The notes under the pieces: generated by a model
Seen by the model: the letters and a program-made list of their open reading frames with translations, nothing else
What the model was told of the DNA's origin: nothing
Databases searched by the model: none
Program-made: the position numbers and the translations under genes
Source of the DNA: JAMXLO01 sp963818775
GTDB taxonomy: Bacteria; Pseudomonadota; Alphaproteobacteria; Acetobacterales; Acetobacteraceae
NCBI GenBank assembly: GCA_963818775.1
Contig: CAWFUF010000026.1
Span: 1 to 64,000 of the forward strand
DNA length: 64,000 bases
Direction: 5' to 3'
Shown here: positions 35,363-44,334 of the stretch, in pieces
Numbering within the stretch: the stretch's first letter is position 1
Layout: every line of letters begins with the position of its first letter

Positions 35363-36093
35363 GGCACCAGGAACGTCTCCCACGGTTTGACCAGTACTTG
35401 CAGCAATGTCTCAGGCAGCACGAATCCGGTTGGATCGTCGGTAACACGCCGACCAAACTGTGAGGCATGAGCCGCAATGGCACGGCGTTTGGCTGGCAGG
35501 TGCGGCGTCACGTCCAGTCGCCAGCCTCGCGGCTCCGTTGCGTCAATCGCGATCGTTGTGGAGATCGTCCAGCCCCAGACGGGATATGCAAGGGCTCTGA
35601 TCCCGGTGACCCGAGCGGTCTCGCATGCAATGCGTGAGGCTGCCTGGTGGTCGCAATGCGGATCGTGTCTCCAGGGAGCAAGAATGGTCGAACATCCGAA
35701 GCTGCGCACGTAACCCGCGAGTCGATCTACGATGGTTTCAAAGATCGGGCCGCCATGCGGCGCCTTCGTGTCCGGCTCGCGCAGGAAAATGAGCCGCTCG
35801 ATGGGCAAACCAAGAATACCAACCGCCTCAGTCGCTTCTCTCTCGCGCAGTGCGATCAACCTCGAGGCTGGATAAAGCTGCGAGTTGGGATGCGAACCAC
35901 CGCCGTCGGTTAGAATAATCACGAGCGGCGGCCGCGGCACGGCACAACAGGTGGCGATCAAGCCACCGCAGCCCAGCGTTTCATCATCAGGATGGGGTGC
36001 CAAAATCAGGCAGGTTCCCTCGCCGATGATTTCGTGCAACGACACAATCGGAAGTTCCCGCCAAAGCTCATGGAGACGTCCAGCGGTGATCAC
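35359..36093 (-). CDS. PIG-L (LmbE-like) family N-deacetylase
   Basis: A 244-residue zinc hydrolase. The metal-binding motif is LAPHPDDETLGCGG, and the distal His pair is in PHCDHQAAS. PIG-L enzymes remove N-acetyl groups from GlcNAc-containing conjugates such as GlcNAc-PI, mycothiol and bacillithiol precursors and antibiotics. GTG 36093 overlaps the preceding gene's stop (GTGA); the longer frame reaching 36270 is antisense-like and overlaps that gene. Its stop overlaps the methyltransferase ATG. Fused PIG-L/methyltransferase proteins are known, which supports a shared pathway. Confidence 0.9.
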   Translation of the reverse strand: MITAGRLHELWRELPIVSLHEIIGEGTCLILAPHPDDETLGCGGLIATCCAVPRPPLVIILTDGGGSHPNSQLYPASRLIALREREATEAVGILGLPIERLIFLREPDTKAPHGGPIFETIVDRLAGYVRSFGCSTILAPWRHDPHCDHQAASRIACETARVTGIRALAYPVWGWTISTTIAIDATEPRGWRLDVTPHLPAKRRAIAAHASQFGRRVTDDPTGFVLPETLLQVLVKPWETFLVP

Positions 36094-37184
36094 GCTTCGC
36101 CCCCCTCGGGATGTCGTGCAAAGTGGGCCGCCGCCTCGGTCAGCACAGAATCCGGCGCGGGCTGGCGAAGATAAGTGCCCAGATCGCGGCAAATTCGTTC
36201 GACGGGATTCCCATGCCGAAACGCTGACAGCCCCAGGGAACGCTGGACAAGTCGCATCGCATCGAGGCAAGCCGTCTCAACCGCAATGCGTGCCAGGCCC
36301 ACATAGGCGACCGCTTCATCTGGATCGGCAGTGGGCTCTTCCGCGATTCGGGCCGCGCGACGTACCCACAGGCAGCAGGTCTCGCATTCAATCATTGCGG
36401 TCCCAAGGCGCTGCAGCTGATGTGGATTGCCGATTCGATCGGCGCCCTTCAACTGGTCCTTCATGAGTGCGACAAGGCTCTGCAACCCACCGGTTGCGAC
36501 AGCCGAGCCGCGCCACGCGCCGGTCGAAAAGGCAGGTTCACGCAAGTAGTCGCCGGCATTGCCCAAACAGACGTCGGGGTCCACCACGCAGCCAGTGAAG
36601 TCGACCGCGCCAGTGACCGCAGCGCGCATGCCTTGCAGAGGCGCTTCCAACCTGCCCGCGCTCTCGCCGGCGCCAAGGGCGAACACAAGCATGTGTGAGT
36701 TACCCGCATCGTCCGTCGCTGTCACCAGCGCCCGCGTGGCATGGCCGGCTCCGGAACAAAATATCTTGCCGCCGTCGAGCCGAATCCCGGAGCGAGCGTG
36801 CGTCATGCGCAAACCCCCTTGGGGCGGGTCAGTGACCCAGAGGGCAAACAGATGCCCCATCCGAAGATCGTCCGCTGCCCGCGCTATTTGCTGAGGGGAA
36901 CCGTAACGAGCGATCAGGTGTCGGGCGTTGATATGCGCCTCGATGATACGTCCCACGGCAAGGTTGCCGGCGCCGATTTGCATCAGGAAGGTGGAAAGAT
37001 CATCGGTAAGTGCATCGACACTGGCCCCATCCTCGTGGTGCTCGATCGGCAGGGGCATATTGAGCGCGCCGGTCCGTCTCAATGCGACGACCTCTTCGTC
37101 CGGAAAGCGTGCGTCATCGTCAAGTTGCGCGGCGCGCTTCTGCATCCAGGGCACCAGGGCGCTCAAATTGCTAACGATCGTCAT
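36090..37184 (-). CDS. Acyl-CoA/acyl-ACP dehydrogenase-like flavoprotein
   Basis: A 364-residue protein with the acyl-CoA dehydrogenase layout: N-terminal helices (about 1-110), a central beta domain with LFALWVTDPPQGGLRM and DGGKIFCSGAGHATRA, and a C-terminal helical bundle (about 215-355). A conventional catalytic Glu is not obvious, so the reaction may be an unusual oxidation. ATG 37184 overlaps the glycosyltransferase 3' end by 14 bases and its TGA overlaps the PIG-L GTG. It is the second gene of the coupled four-gene operon. Confidence 0.85.
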   Translation of the reverse strand: MTIVSNLSALVPWMQKRAAQLDDDARFPDEEVVALRRTGALNMPLPIEHHEDGASVDALTDDLSTFLMQIGAGNLAVGRIIEAHINARHLIARYGSPQQIARAADDLRMGHLFALWVTDPPQGGLRMTHARSGIRLDGGKIFCSGAGHATRALVTATDDAGNSHMLVFALGAGESAGRLEAPLQGMRAAVTGAVDFTGCVVDPDVCLGNAGDYLREPAFSTGAWRGSAVATGGLQSLVALMKDQLKGADRIGNPHQLQRLGTAMIECETCCLWVRRAARIAEEPTADPDEAVAYVGLARIAVETACLDAMRLVQRSLGLSAFRHGNPVERICRDLGTYLRQPAPDSVLTEAAAHFARHPEGGEA

Positions 37185-38274
37185 TGGCAAAGGATGTCCT
37201 GGCCGGGTGTTGCTCCAACAACTGCTGCGCGTAGTCGATTTGTTTCGGCAAATCGGCAAAGCGCACGCGCCTGCGCTTCAAGAACGGACTTTGTCGTTCG
37301 ATTGCTGCCCAGGCGGTCCCAACAAATTGGGTGCTCAGCGAGTTGAGCAGCCGGTCATCTGGCACGCCCAGGTCGGCGGCCAGGTTCTCCTCCGGCGCCC
37401 CATCGTGCCAGGCGAGCCGAACGCGCCGGCGGAAGTCGATTCGCCTATACGCGTCGACCGATGGTTCGAGACTTGCGTCTGTGAACTCATCCTGCCGTCC
37501 CATCCGCCGACGGATCGTGTCAGCCATACCACCGGGTGCGCGGCCGTAGATGCGAGCTGAAACGGTGACCGTCACCGTCGGGTCATGGCGGATACGTGCG
37601 TCCATGCGCGCAAGCGCCGAGATGAAGGCCCGGTCCTCGCCCGCGGCCAATGCGGGAATGCCACCGACCTGATTGAAGCATGGCACGGTGACGGCCAGGC
37701 TTGCGCCAGCCGCCTCCGCGTGCCGCGGCCAAGGATCCGCAGGGTCAGGATCAAGCATCACGGCAAGCCGATCCAGCAGTTCTGCCAGCCGGCGCTCCAA
37801 GGCCTCGTCCGCGAGAACATGCCCAGGGATTCGCGTTGCTTCGGTCGGATCGACCGCTACACGTCCGCACACCACGTCGGCACCCAACGCCAAGGCCAAC
37901 AGATTCCGCTCAATCCAGTCGCTTGCGACGACCGCATCAGCATCGGTTGTCAGCAACACTCCATCTGGGCCGGCAATCTCGGCAGCAACTCCCATTGCCA
38001 ACCGTCGTGCGTTGCCAACGTTGGCGGTGGATGATGGGAAGTCGTGTTGCTCGATGAGTAACCGATACGGCATCCGATTTGCCAGGGAGCGAGCAATCAT
38101 CGCAGTCCTGTCGGTGCAGTTGTTCACCAGCAGGACGACAGCGTCAGGTTTTCTGGTCTGTCGTCTGAGGGCACGCAGGCAGCGACCGATCCTCTCGGCT
38201 TCATCCCTGACAGGAATCGCGACAACGGCGCTTGTTGCTCGTGCTGTGCACGGCGTCTGACTATCAGGATGCAT
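37171..38274 (-). CDS. Family 2 glycosyltransferase
   Basis: A 367-residue protein. The N-terminal GT-A fold has VVAIPVRDEAERIGRCLRAL, then VVLLVNNCTDRT and the metal-binding DxD-type TTDADAVV. A long C-terminal region (about 215-367) includes AAGEDRAFISAL, the usual ED acceptor/catalytic region, and RIYGRAPGGMADTIRRRM. No membrane helices are evident, so it is a cytosolic or peripheral inverting transferase. Donor and acceptor are unknown. It is the first gene of the operon and is divergent from the BrkB-type gene (306-base gap). Confidence 0.88.
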   Translation of the reverse strand: MHPDSQTPCTARATSAVVAIPVRDEAERIGRCLRALRRQTRKPDAVVLLVNNCTDRTAMIARSLANRMPYRLLIEQHDFPSSTANVGNARRLAMGVAAEIAGPDGVLLTTDADAVVASDWIERNLLALALGADVVCGRVAVDPTEATRIPGHVLADEALERRLAELLDRLAVMLDPDPADPWPRHAEAAGASLAVTVPCFNQVGGIPALAAGEDRAFISALARMDARIRHDPTVTVTVSARIYGRAPGGMADTIRRRMGRQDEFTDASLEPSVDAYRRIDFRRRVRLAWHDGAPEENLAADLGVPDDRLLNSLSTQFVGTAWAAIERQSPFLKRRRVRFADLPKQIDYAQQLLEQHPARTSFANDDR

Positions 38275-38580
38275 TTAACGACAATGGAAGTGGTGCAGGC
38301 ACCCGCATCAACGTTCGGCGGGCGCCTTCGGCTCGCATTCGCGTTTTTCGTCGCCGACATTTGATCGCGGTGCGAATCCAACGGCACGCTGGCAAGAACT
38401 GCCGGCGGCCCCGGCAACGCGACGTGTCGCAGCGCTCCGAGATGCCGGCATCCGTTCGCATAGAAGCCCCGCAAGCCGGATGGCGCATGAGGAACCGTGG
38501 ACCAACTTTCATCGTTAGAGCTGAGCCATTCTGGTTGCCGGCGCCAACAGTCCATTTCAGCTTCGAGGTGATCGCGTCAA
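38275..38580. other. Divergent intergenic region, no gene seen
   Basis: About 306 bases between the glycosyltransferase gene and the BrkB-type gene. Open frames here are Arg/Pro-rich and have no recognisable similarity. It should contain two divergent promoters; no clear consensus pair was identified. Confidence 0.4.
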
Positions 38581-39609
38581 ATGAACAGCTCTCGGCGGCT
38601 CGGTGAACTTCGCCGTGATCTCACCAGCCTTGCCGGGAGAACAAGCCGCCCAGGTGATCGCGGCGCTGCGCGTGGTCGTGATGCTGAACGACCCAGCGAG
38701 ATTCCGTCGACTGGTTGGTGGGACGTGATCTGGCGCGCCTGGGGCGAAGTGGGAGATGCGAACCTTTTCCTCGTCGCCGGCGGTGTTACCTATGCCGTCT
38801 TGCTCGCACTGTTCCCCGGACTGGCTGCACTGATCGCCCTTTATGGGTTGGCGCTCGATCCTTCACAGATAGAGCAGCAAGTGGCCGCCCTCTCTGGCGT
38901 TCTGCCGGAGCAGACTCGGCAATTACTCGTCGACGAGCTGCATAAACTCGCCGGCGCGTCCAACAGCATGCTCGGCCTCAGCGCCATCGTTGGGTTGTTG
39001 ATAGCAATTTGGAGCGCCTCGCGAGGCATGAGTGGAACCATTACTGCCCTGAACATCGCCTACGAAGAAAAGGAAGAGCGCGGCTTCGTAAAACGAAATC
39101 TGGTGGCTGTTCTACTCACACTGTCTTTCATGGCGGGTGGTCTGCTGGTGACTGCGCTCGTTGCAGTAGCGCCCGCAGCAATACGTCTGGTCAGCGCCAG
39201 CGCTGCCACCAGGTGGTTGCTGCTGTTACTGGAATGGCCTCTCTTGATCATCGTGGTAATGGTCGGCCTGGCAGGCCTCTATCGATATGCGCCGGACCGA
39301 GCCAAGCCGCAATGGCGCTGGGTATCGCCTGGAGCCATTGCCGCAACGGCGTTATGGGTCATTGCCTCTGTCGGCTTCACGATTTATGTCGCCAATTTCA
39401 ACAGCTACGACAAAACATATGGATCCCTCGGCGGTGTGGTCATTCTCCTGACCTGGCTCTATCTGTCAGCACTCATGGTCTTGTTCGGGGCTGCGATCAA
39501 CGCGCAGTCCGAGAAACAAACGCGAAAAGACTCGACCGAAGGGCCACCCACGCCGATGGGCGAACGTCATGCGCGAGCCGCCGACGTTATTGGACCAAGC
39601 AGGAACTAA
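38581..39609 (+). CDS. YihY/BrkB family membrane protein
   Basis: A 342-residue integral membrane protein with six predicted helices (first at about 62-90 with FLVAGGVTYAVLLALFPGLA, last at about 280-308 with LGGVVILLTWLYLSALMVLFG). The pattern SFMAGGLLVTALV and GYAPD-like RYAPDRAKPQWRWVSPG matches the YihY/BrkB family, once mis-named RNase BN. The role is unknown; a transport function is likely. It is followed by two small membrane proteins on the same strand. Confidence 0.92.
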   Translation: MNSSRRLGELRRDLTSLAGRTSRPGDRGAARGRDAERPSEIPSTGWWDVIWRAWGEVGDANLFLVAGGVTYAVLLALFPGLAALIALYGLALDPSQIEQQVAALSGVLPEQTRQLLVDELHKLAGASNSMLGLSAIVGLLIAIWSASRGMSGTITALNIAYEEKEERGFVKRNLVAVLLTLSFMAGGLLVTALVAVAPAAIRLVSASAATRWLLLLLEWPLLIIVVMVGLAGLYRYAPDRAKPQWRWVSPGAIAATALWVIASVGFTIYVANFNSYDKTYGSLGGVVILLTWLYLSALMVLFGAAINAQSEKQTRKDSTEGPPTPMGERHARAADVIGPSRN

Positions 39610-39623
39610 AAGGAGGCAAGCGC

Positions 39624-39854
39624 ATGTCAGGCAACGAGCAACTTGATCGGCTCAAGTGGCAGCTGAGCCGTGAAAGTCTTGGTCCTCTCGCCGTCTTATC
39701 GAACGAAGGCACAGGTTACCTGGTATCTGCCCTGCGCTCCTTCGCTGCGTGGTTACGCTATTGGGCGGAGGAGCGACCCCTCGTCGCCCTCCTGCTTGCC
39801 GTCCAGATCGGCTTCGCAATAGCACGCCTGAGGCACCGTCGTGCGCACGGTTAG
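39624..39854 (+). CDS. Small single-helix membrane protein, unknown
   Basis: A 76-residue protein preceded by a strong AAGGAGG ribosome site. It has a soluble N-terminal half (MSGNEQLDRLKWQLSRE) and one hydrophobic helix (about 52-67, RPLVALLLAVQIGFAIA) ending in a basic RLRHRRAHG. Its 3' end overlaps the next gene by 14 bases. I do not recognise a named family. Context suggests an envelope-stress or holin-like set with its neighbours. Confidence 0.7.
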   Translation: MSGNEQLDRLKWQLSRESLGPLAVLSNEGTGYLVSALRSFAAWLRYWAEERPLVALLLAVQIGFAIARLRHRRAHG

Positions 39855-40266
39855 GCTGCTGCAGGTCGCCGCTGAAGCCGAGATCCTGCGGCTTCGCTAC
39901 CTGATGCGCCGGCATGGTAGGCGCGCGGCGTTCGGTGTTTTGGCCGCCATCTTTGCGCTAAGCGTCCTTGTCCTCCTCGATGTCACAGGATGGCAGTTGC
40001 TGCGCCTTTACGTGGCGGCGATTTATGCGACCCTCCTCCTTCTGGGCATCAACCTGGTAATCGCGCTGGTATTCGGCGCGCTGGCTGCACGTTCATCCGT
40101 CAGCAGTCACGAACGGGAAGCATTGAGAATCCGCCAGCAGGCACTTCAGGAGGCGCGCGGATCACTCGCCTTGGCAGCCCTTGTTCCCATCACGCGTTCT
40201 GTTCTTGCCGGAAACCGCCAGCGTGGCGCGCGGAGATGGCCATTCGGGCGACGGCAGAGAGCGTAA
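39841..40266 (+). CDS. Small membrane protein, phage-holin-like (DUF1469-type) candidate
   Basis: A 141-residue protein starting with GTG 39841. It has two central membrane helices (about 29-50, FGVLAAIFALSVLVLLDVTG, and about 57-83) and a C-terminal amphipathic helix with REALRIRQQALQEAR. The topology resembles the holin-X/DUF1469 family of bacterial membrane proteins, often found beside YihY-like genes. The assignment is by topology only. Confidence 0.65.
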   Translation: MRTVRLLQVAAEAEILRLRYLMRRHGRRAAFGVLAAIFALSVLVLLDVTGWQLLRLYVAAIYATLLLLGINLVIALVFGALAARSSVSSHEREALRIRQQALQEARGSLALAALVPITRSVLAGNRQRGARRWPFGRRQRA

Positions 40267-40269
40267 CGG

Positions 40270-41688
40270 TCAACTCCCGCTGGAAAGCGGTCGCGCCACA
40301 TCCTCAAGTGACTTTCCTGCGGCCTCGATACCAAGGAATGCCTCGGACACCGCTGCGCCAATCATCAGCGCAGCGGCTCCGATATAGCCTCCTGCAACGG
40401 CCCATTCACTGCCGGTGCCAATTAACTGGCCGAACAGGAATGGGCCGGTGACGCCGCCTAACAGCGTGCCTAGCGCATAAAACACCGCGATAGCCATTGC
40501 GCGAGTCTCCAGAGGAAAAATCTCGCTCGTAGTAAGGTACGCCGAACTTGCTGCCGCCGAAGCGATAAAGAAGATCGCGATCCAGCAAAAGGTCTGCGTC
40601 CAGGGGCCAAGGGCGCCGTTTCCGAACAGGACCGCCACGGCAATGAGCATACAGCCGGACATGCCATATGTGCCGACGATCATCCGTTTGCGGCCCACCG
40701 TGTCGAACAGCCGCCCGAGCAGCAATGGCCCCAAAAAATTCCCCGCGGCCAATGGCAGGATGTATATGCCGATCCGGGAATCCTGCACATGATAGAACGT
40801 CGACAGCACCAAGCCATAGGTAAAGAACACGGCGTTGAAGAGGAACGCCTGCGCCACCATCAAGGTCAGCGCCAGAAAGCTGCGCGCACGATTCTCATGC
40901 AGCATCGCTGCAAAAATTATCCCGAAGCCGAATACCTTCCGCGGATGCACTTTCAGAGTGCCCTTAGGCGGTGGCAGGGCATGTCCGACCTTGCGCTCGA
41001 TTTCATCGGTGTTGCGTTTTGCTTCCTCGTCTCGCCCGTGAGTTACCTGCCATCGGGGACTTTCGGGCACGAAACGTCGTAGGAAGAGGATAAAACCGCC
41101 CAACGCCGCGCCGATGCCGAAGCCAAGTCGCCATCCGAGATCGATACCGACAAGGCGGCCGGACAACAACAACAGCGAACCCGCTGCGCCTAGGGCGGCG
41201 CCTGCCCAATAGCTGCCATTCACAATGAGATCGACGCGCCCGCGCAGTCGCGCCGGTATCAGCTCATCGATCGCTGAGTTGATGGCTGCATATTCTCCGC
41301 CGATGCCGAGCCCGGTCAGGCAACGAAAAATGGCGAAGCTCCAAAAGCTCCAGGAAAACGCCGTGAGCAGCACGCCCGCGAGATAGATACCGAGGGTTAC
41401 GTTGAAGATGACACGCCGGCCAAATCGATCGGTGAGCCAGCCAAACAAAAGAGCACCGGCAACCGCGCCTGCGACATAGCAGGCAGCGATGCTGCCAATC
41501 TCCTGGTCCGAAAGGCCCAAGGTCTGCCGGTCCTTCAGAATTGGCCCGATCGACCCGACGATGGTGACTTCCAGCCCGTCCAGCACCCAGGTGATGCCGA
41601 GCGCGACGACTACGAGCAGGTGGAACCGGCTCCAAGGCAGCCTGTCAATCCGCGCGGGGATGTCGGTGATGATCTCCCTGGTATTCAT
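40270..41688 (-). CDS. MFS transporter, sugar/metabolite:proton symporter type
   Basis: A 472-residue major-facilitator protein with 12 predicted helices. The loop 2-3 signature is GWLTDRFGRRVIF, the loop 8-9 counterpart GRLFDTVGRKRMIVG, and FRCLTGLGIGGEYAAINSAI matches the organic-acid/aromatic-acid symporter branch. ATG 41688 (MNTREIITDIPARID) is chosen; the frame remains open far upstream, but that part is not protein-like. It converges with the holin-like gene. The substrate is unknown. Confidence 0.9.
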   Translation of the reverse strand: MNTREIITDIPARIDRLPWSRFHLLVVVALGITWVLDGLEVTIVGSIGPILKDRQTLGLSDQEIGSIAACYVAGAVAGALLFGWLTDRFGRRVIFNVTLGIYLAGVLLTAFSWSFWSFAIFRCLTGLGIGGEYAAINSAIDELIPARLRGRVDLIVNGSYWAGAALGAAGSLLLLSGRLVGIDLGWRLGFGIGAALGGFILFLRRFVPESPRWQVTHGRDEEAKRNTDEIERKVGHALPPPKGTLKVHPRKVFGFGIIFAAMLHENRARSFLALTLMVAQAFLFNAVFFTYGLVLSTFYHVQDSRIGIYILPLAAGNFLGPLLLGRLFDTVGRKRMIVGTYGMSGCMLIAVAVLFGNGALGPWTQTFCWIAIFFIASAAASSAYLTTSEIFPLETRAMAIAVFYALGTLLGGVTGPFLFGQLIGTGSEWAVAGGYIGAAALMIGAAVSEAFLGIEAAGKSLEDVARPLSSGS

Positions 41689-41974
41689 TGGACGCGGTCC
41701 GTCCTGATGGCGTCCTGCATGTCGTTTTCCTGCCGTGGAGATCACAGACGTCACTAGCACCTGGGCAATGGAGTTCGTCGCTCGCATCAAGGATGTAGCC
41801 AACGGGCGAGTGTTGAACTCAACTGGATCAGAGGAAGATCCGTTGCACTGTTCTCCGCGAAAGTTGAGCGCAGCCTGCGGTTCCGTCCGATGGCGGCAGC
41901 GCACGAATGCGTGGCGCCCGCGTTTCGTCTCGACGGCGTCGGAGGCGCCAATGCTTGGATTCGGAGACCGAGAG
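41689..41974. other. Divergent intergenic region, no gene seen
   Basis: About 286 bases between the MFS gene and the small iron-permease-like gene. In-frame codons upstream of ATG 41975 give Arg/Ser-rich residues without family similarity, so they were not included. No clear promoter pair was identified. Confidence 0.4.
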
Positions 41975-42301
41975 ATGACTCGCAAATTCAAACCCACTCT
42001 CACGCGGTTGGGAGCGCTCATGGCACATCCAACCGCCTTCATTATTTTGGTCTGCTATGTTGGAGTTTGGCTTATATCCGACCCCCAAAACTTCGGTTGG
42101 CAGGCGGTCGCGACCATCGCGACACTGCTCATGACGCTATTTATCCAGCGCGCCGAGCATCGGGACACGCAGGCAATCCACGCCAAGCTTGATGAGCTGC
42201 TGCGGGCCGAGGGCAGGGCGCGCAGCGAACTGGCCCAACTCGACGACGAGGAGCCTGAGGTCATTGAGCAGCACCGCTGGGAAGAACGCCGGAAGAATTA
42301 G
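41975..42301 (+). CDS. Low-affinity iron permease-like small membrane protein
   Basis: A 108-residue protein with two helices (about 18-36 with PTAFIILVCYVGVWLI, and about 42-60) followed by the family-typical FIQRAEHRDTQAIHAKLDEL and an acidic tail. This fits the bacterial proteins annotated low-affinity iron permease (PF04120). An iron-transport role is doubtful in bacteria and not shown here. ATG 41975 has GGAG at a suitable distance; ATG 41951 is an alternative. Confidence 0.82.
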   Translation: MTRKFKPTLTRLGALMAHPTAFIILVCYVGVWLISDPQNFGWQAVATIATLLMTLFIQRAEHRDTQAIHAKLDELLRAEGRARSELAQLDDEEPEVIEQHRWEERRKN

Positions 42302-42359
42302 CCTGGCAGCAATTCGGGCTGCGATCAGGCAAAAGCCGACAGTGCCGAGGGTTGGCGCA

Positions 42360-42824
42360 TCAGAGTTTGGTGGACGCGCGCGACAACAGTTTCCAGCTCG
42401 TGCCTTGTTTTTGCCAGTTCATCAGGATGTGAAGGTTTGTGGAGCTTTTCTTGCCATCGGGGATCGCTTCGCTCTCTGCCACCCAATGAAACCGCACAAT
42501 CGCGGCATCGCCGACCACGCGGATCGTAGGGTCCTTGTATTCCAACAGCACGAACTTCGATTTACCGGCGGTGGCGTTCTTGATGAACGTCGCCTTGTCC
42601 TCGATATGGGCGTCGGAGTGGCTATAGCTCAGCTCCGCCGCGCAGAGCTCGTCGAGTGCCTTCGCGTCGGCGGCCATCTGGGCAGAACGAAATGCTTCGA
42701 GCCGCTTCGCCACAGCCTCCTCGTCGGCCGTCAGAGCATTGGCTGCCCTGGTTCCCAAAATACCAACCACTACGAGTCCCAGCACGGTAGACGGTCCGGC
42801 CAGATCACGACGAATGATGTTCAT
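42360..42824 (-). CDS. SnoaL/DUF4440-like NTF2-fold secreted protein
   Basis: A 154-residue protein. Residues about 1-31 are a signal peptide (IIRRDLAGPSTVLGLVVVGI, then ANA). The mature part is an NTF2-like cone: KRLEAFRSAQMAADAKALDE, LSYSHSDAHIEDKATFI, and a C-terminal LNWQKQGTSWKLLSR-type strand. ATG 42824 is preceded by GAGGAAAC. Such proteins are enzymes or ligand binders; the ligand is unknown. Confidence 0.85.
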   Translation of the reverse strand: MNIIRRDLAGPSTVLGLVVVGILGTRAANALTADEEAVAKRLEAFRSAQMAADAKALDELCAAELSYSHSDAHIEDKATFIKNATAGKSKFVLLEYKDPTIRVVGDAAIVRFHWVAESEAIPDGKKSSTNLHILMNWQKQGTSWKLLSRASTKL

Positions 42825-42996
42825 ATTGTTTCCTCCGCTTGTATCGGATTGAGCCCTCGTAGTCAGGCTCCGAGATGATCGCAGCGCTAAGCCTGCGCTA
42901 CGCGTCGGAGGTAGTAAAGTTGGTCCCTGGCCGCGGACACAGAATCGTCCGAGGGAACTGGCGTCGCCACCATGACCGTGGAGGCAGAGAGACACA

Positions 42997-43746
42997 ATGA
43001 ATTCGGGGACCGAACCAGGGCCGACTCGGGTATTGCCGCCGGCCGTCGATTCTTCACTCGGCATGAAACTGTTGCCAGGCGTGCTCAGCGTGACGGCTGG
43101 GAGCGTCGACGTGATCGGCTTTCTTGGGCTGGGCGGCCTGTTCACGTCTCATATCACAGGCAATCTGGTCGTCCTGGCCGCGCACCTTGCCAATGGTGAG
43201 GCCGCGCGGTTGGCGCCGATGCTCTCGGTTCCGGTGTTCATGCTGGTGCTGATGTTGGTCCGACTGCTGGCGAGCATTCTTGAGGCTGCCGCAATCGCTT
43301 CGTTACGGCCATTTCTGCTGCTGCAGTTTTTGCTGCTGGCCGGATTTCTCGCGCTGTGCGCCAGCCAGGGTTCGGACATCGATCCCAACGCACCGTTTGC
43401 TGTCGCCGCCGGCATGCTGGGGGTTGCCGCGATGGCTGTGCAGAACGCACTCGTGCAGATATCGCTGAAGGGGGCGCCATCCACGGCGGTGATGACAAGC
43501 AACGTCACACGTTTCACCGTGGATATAGGCACGGTGTTGTTTGGACGCGACAGCAACGACGCGGCCTCTGCCTTCGCTCGGGCAAAACACACCTGGCCGG
43601 CGATCGTTGGTTTTGCCGCTGGCTGTGCCGCGGGTGCGGTGTGCGAAGCGGCGTTCGGTCTTTGGTCGCTGACGCTACCCGCCGGCTTCGCGTTGCTTGC
43701 AGTCGTGCTGACGATCCCGGTTGAGATTGGCAAGGCCAAGCGTTGA
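42997..43746 (+). CDS. YoaK family (DUF1275) membrane protein
   Basis: A 249-residue protein with about six helices and the family start LPGVLSVTAGSVDVIGFLGL, then FTSHITGNLVVLAAHL and a central MAVQNALVQISLKGAPSTAVMT (given in parts). Length and pattern match DUF1275/YoaK. Function is unknown. A GGAGGCAGAGAG ribosome site precedes ATG 42997. Confidence 0.9.
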   Translation: MNSGTEPGPTRVLPPAVDSSLGMKLLPGVLSVTAGSVDVIGFLGLGGLFTSHITGNLVVLAAHLANGEAARLAPMLSVPVFMLVLMLVRLLASILEAAAIASLRPFLLLQFLLLAGFLALCASQGSDIDPNAPFAVAAGMLGVAAMAVQNALVQISLKGAPSTAVMTSNVTRFTVDIGTVLFGRDSNDAASAFARAKHTWPAIVGFAAGCAAGAVCEAAFGLWSLTLPAGFALLAVVLTIPVEIGKAKR

Positions 43747-43808
43747 GGTGTCGCACTCACGTGGCCCGGGGCGCTCTCGGCGTCCCGCCGCCGCTAGCTC
43801 CGAACGCC

Positions 43809-44270
43809 TCAGGACTTCGCGTGCTGGGCCGACCGCAACTTCATCATGTGAAGCAGATGAACACGAGACTCGAATGCACTCACCATGCGGGTTGCGGCCT
43901 CGTGAAACATTCCGTTGGCCACGTGGTCCAGCAGGTGTTGCTTGAACTGAAAATCAATCATGAAGTCGACGAGGGTGTTGCTCCCGACTGGCGTGAATGT
44001 CCACGCATTGGTGAGATGTTCCAGCGGTCCCTCGATGGCGTGCACCAGGAGCTGTCGCGGCCGATCCAGCGTGACCTGGCTTGTGAAGCTCTCCTGGAAA
44101 GGACCGAAGCCGATTACGAGGTCAGCTATGACTTCTCTGGGGTCTTCACGTTGGATCCGCGCGCCGCTGCACCAGGGCACGAACGAAGGGTAGTCGCGCA
44201 CGTCCGCCACAACGGTGAAAAGCTCGTCGGCCCCATAAGGGAGCGTAGCCTGCTCGGCATGGTGTGGCAT
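43809..44270 (-). CDS. SRPBCC-family protein, COQ10/RatA-like
   Basis: A 153-residue START-fold protein: LPYGADELFTVVADVRDYPSFVPWC is the family N-terminus (split as LFTVVADVRDYPSFVPWC), then DLVIGFGPFQESFTSQV, and the C-terminal helix MVSAFESRV. Homologues bind ubiquinone (COQ10) or act on ribosome association (RatA). Usually near lipA or ssrA-linked genes; here it stands alone beside pseudogene debris, so it may be a second copy. Confidence 0.88.
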   Translation of the reverse strand: MPHHAEQATLPYGADELFTVVADVRDYPSFVPWCSGARIQREDPREVIADLVIGFGPFQESFTSQVTLDRPRQLLVHAIEGPLEHLTNAWTFTPVGSNTLVDFMIDFQFKQHLLDHVANGMFHEAATRMVSAFESRVHLLHMMKLRSAQHAKS

Positions 44271-44334
44271 GTTGTCCCCTCGAACTCACGGCAGCCAATG
44301 TCACCGGTGCAGTCAGCATACACCCTTTGGCCGC

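Noticed and set aside
36094..36270. Longer N-terminus for the PIG-L deacetylase
   Set aside because: The extra 59 residues are antisense-like, overlap the ACAD-like gene in another frame, and the GTG at 36093 sits in a GTGA coupling overlap.
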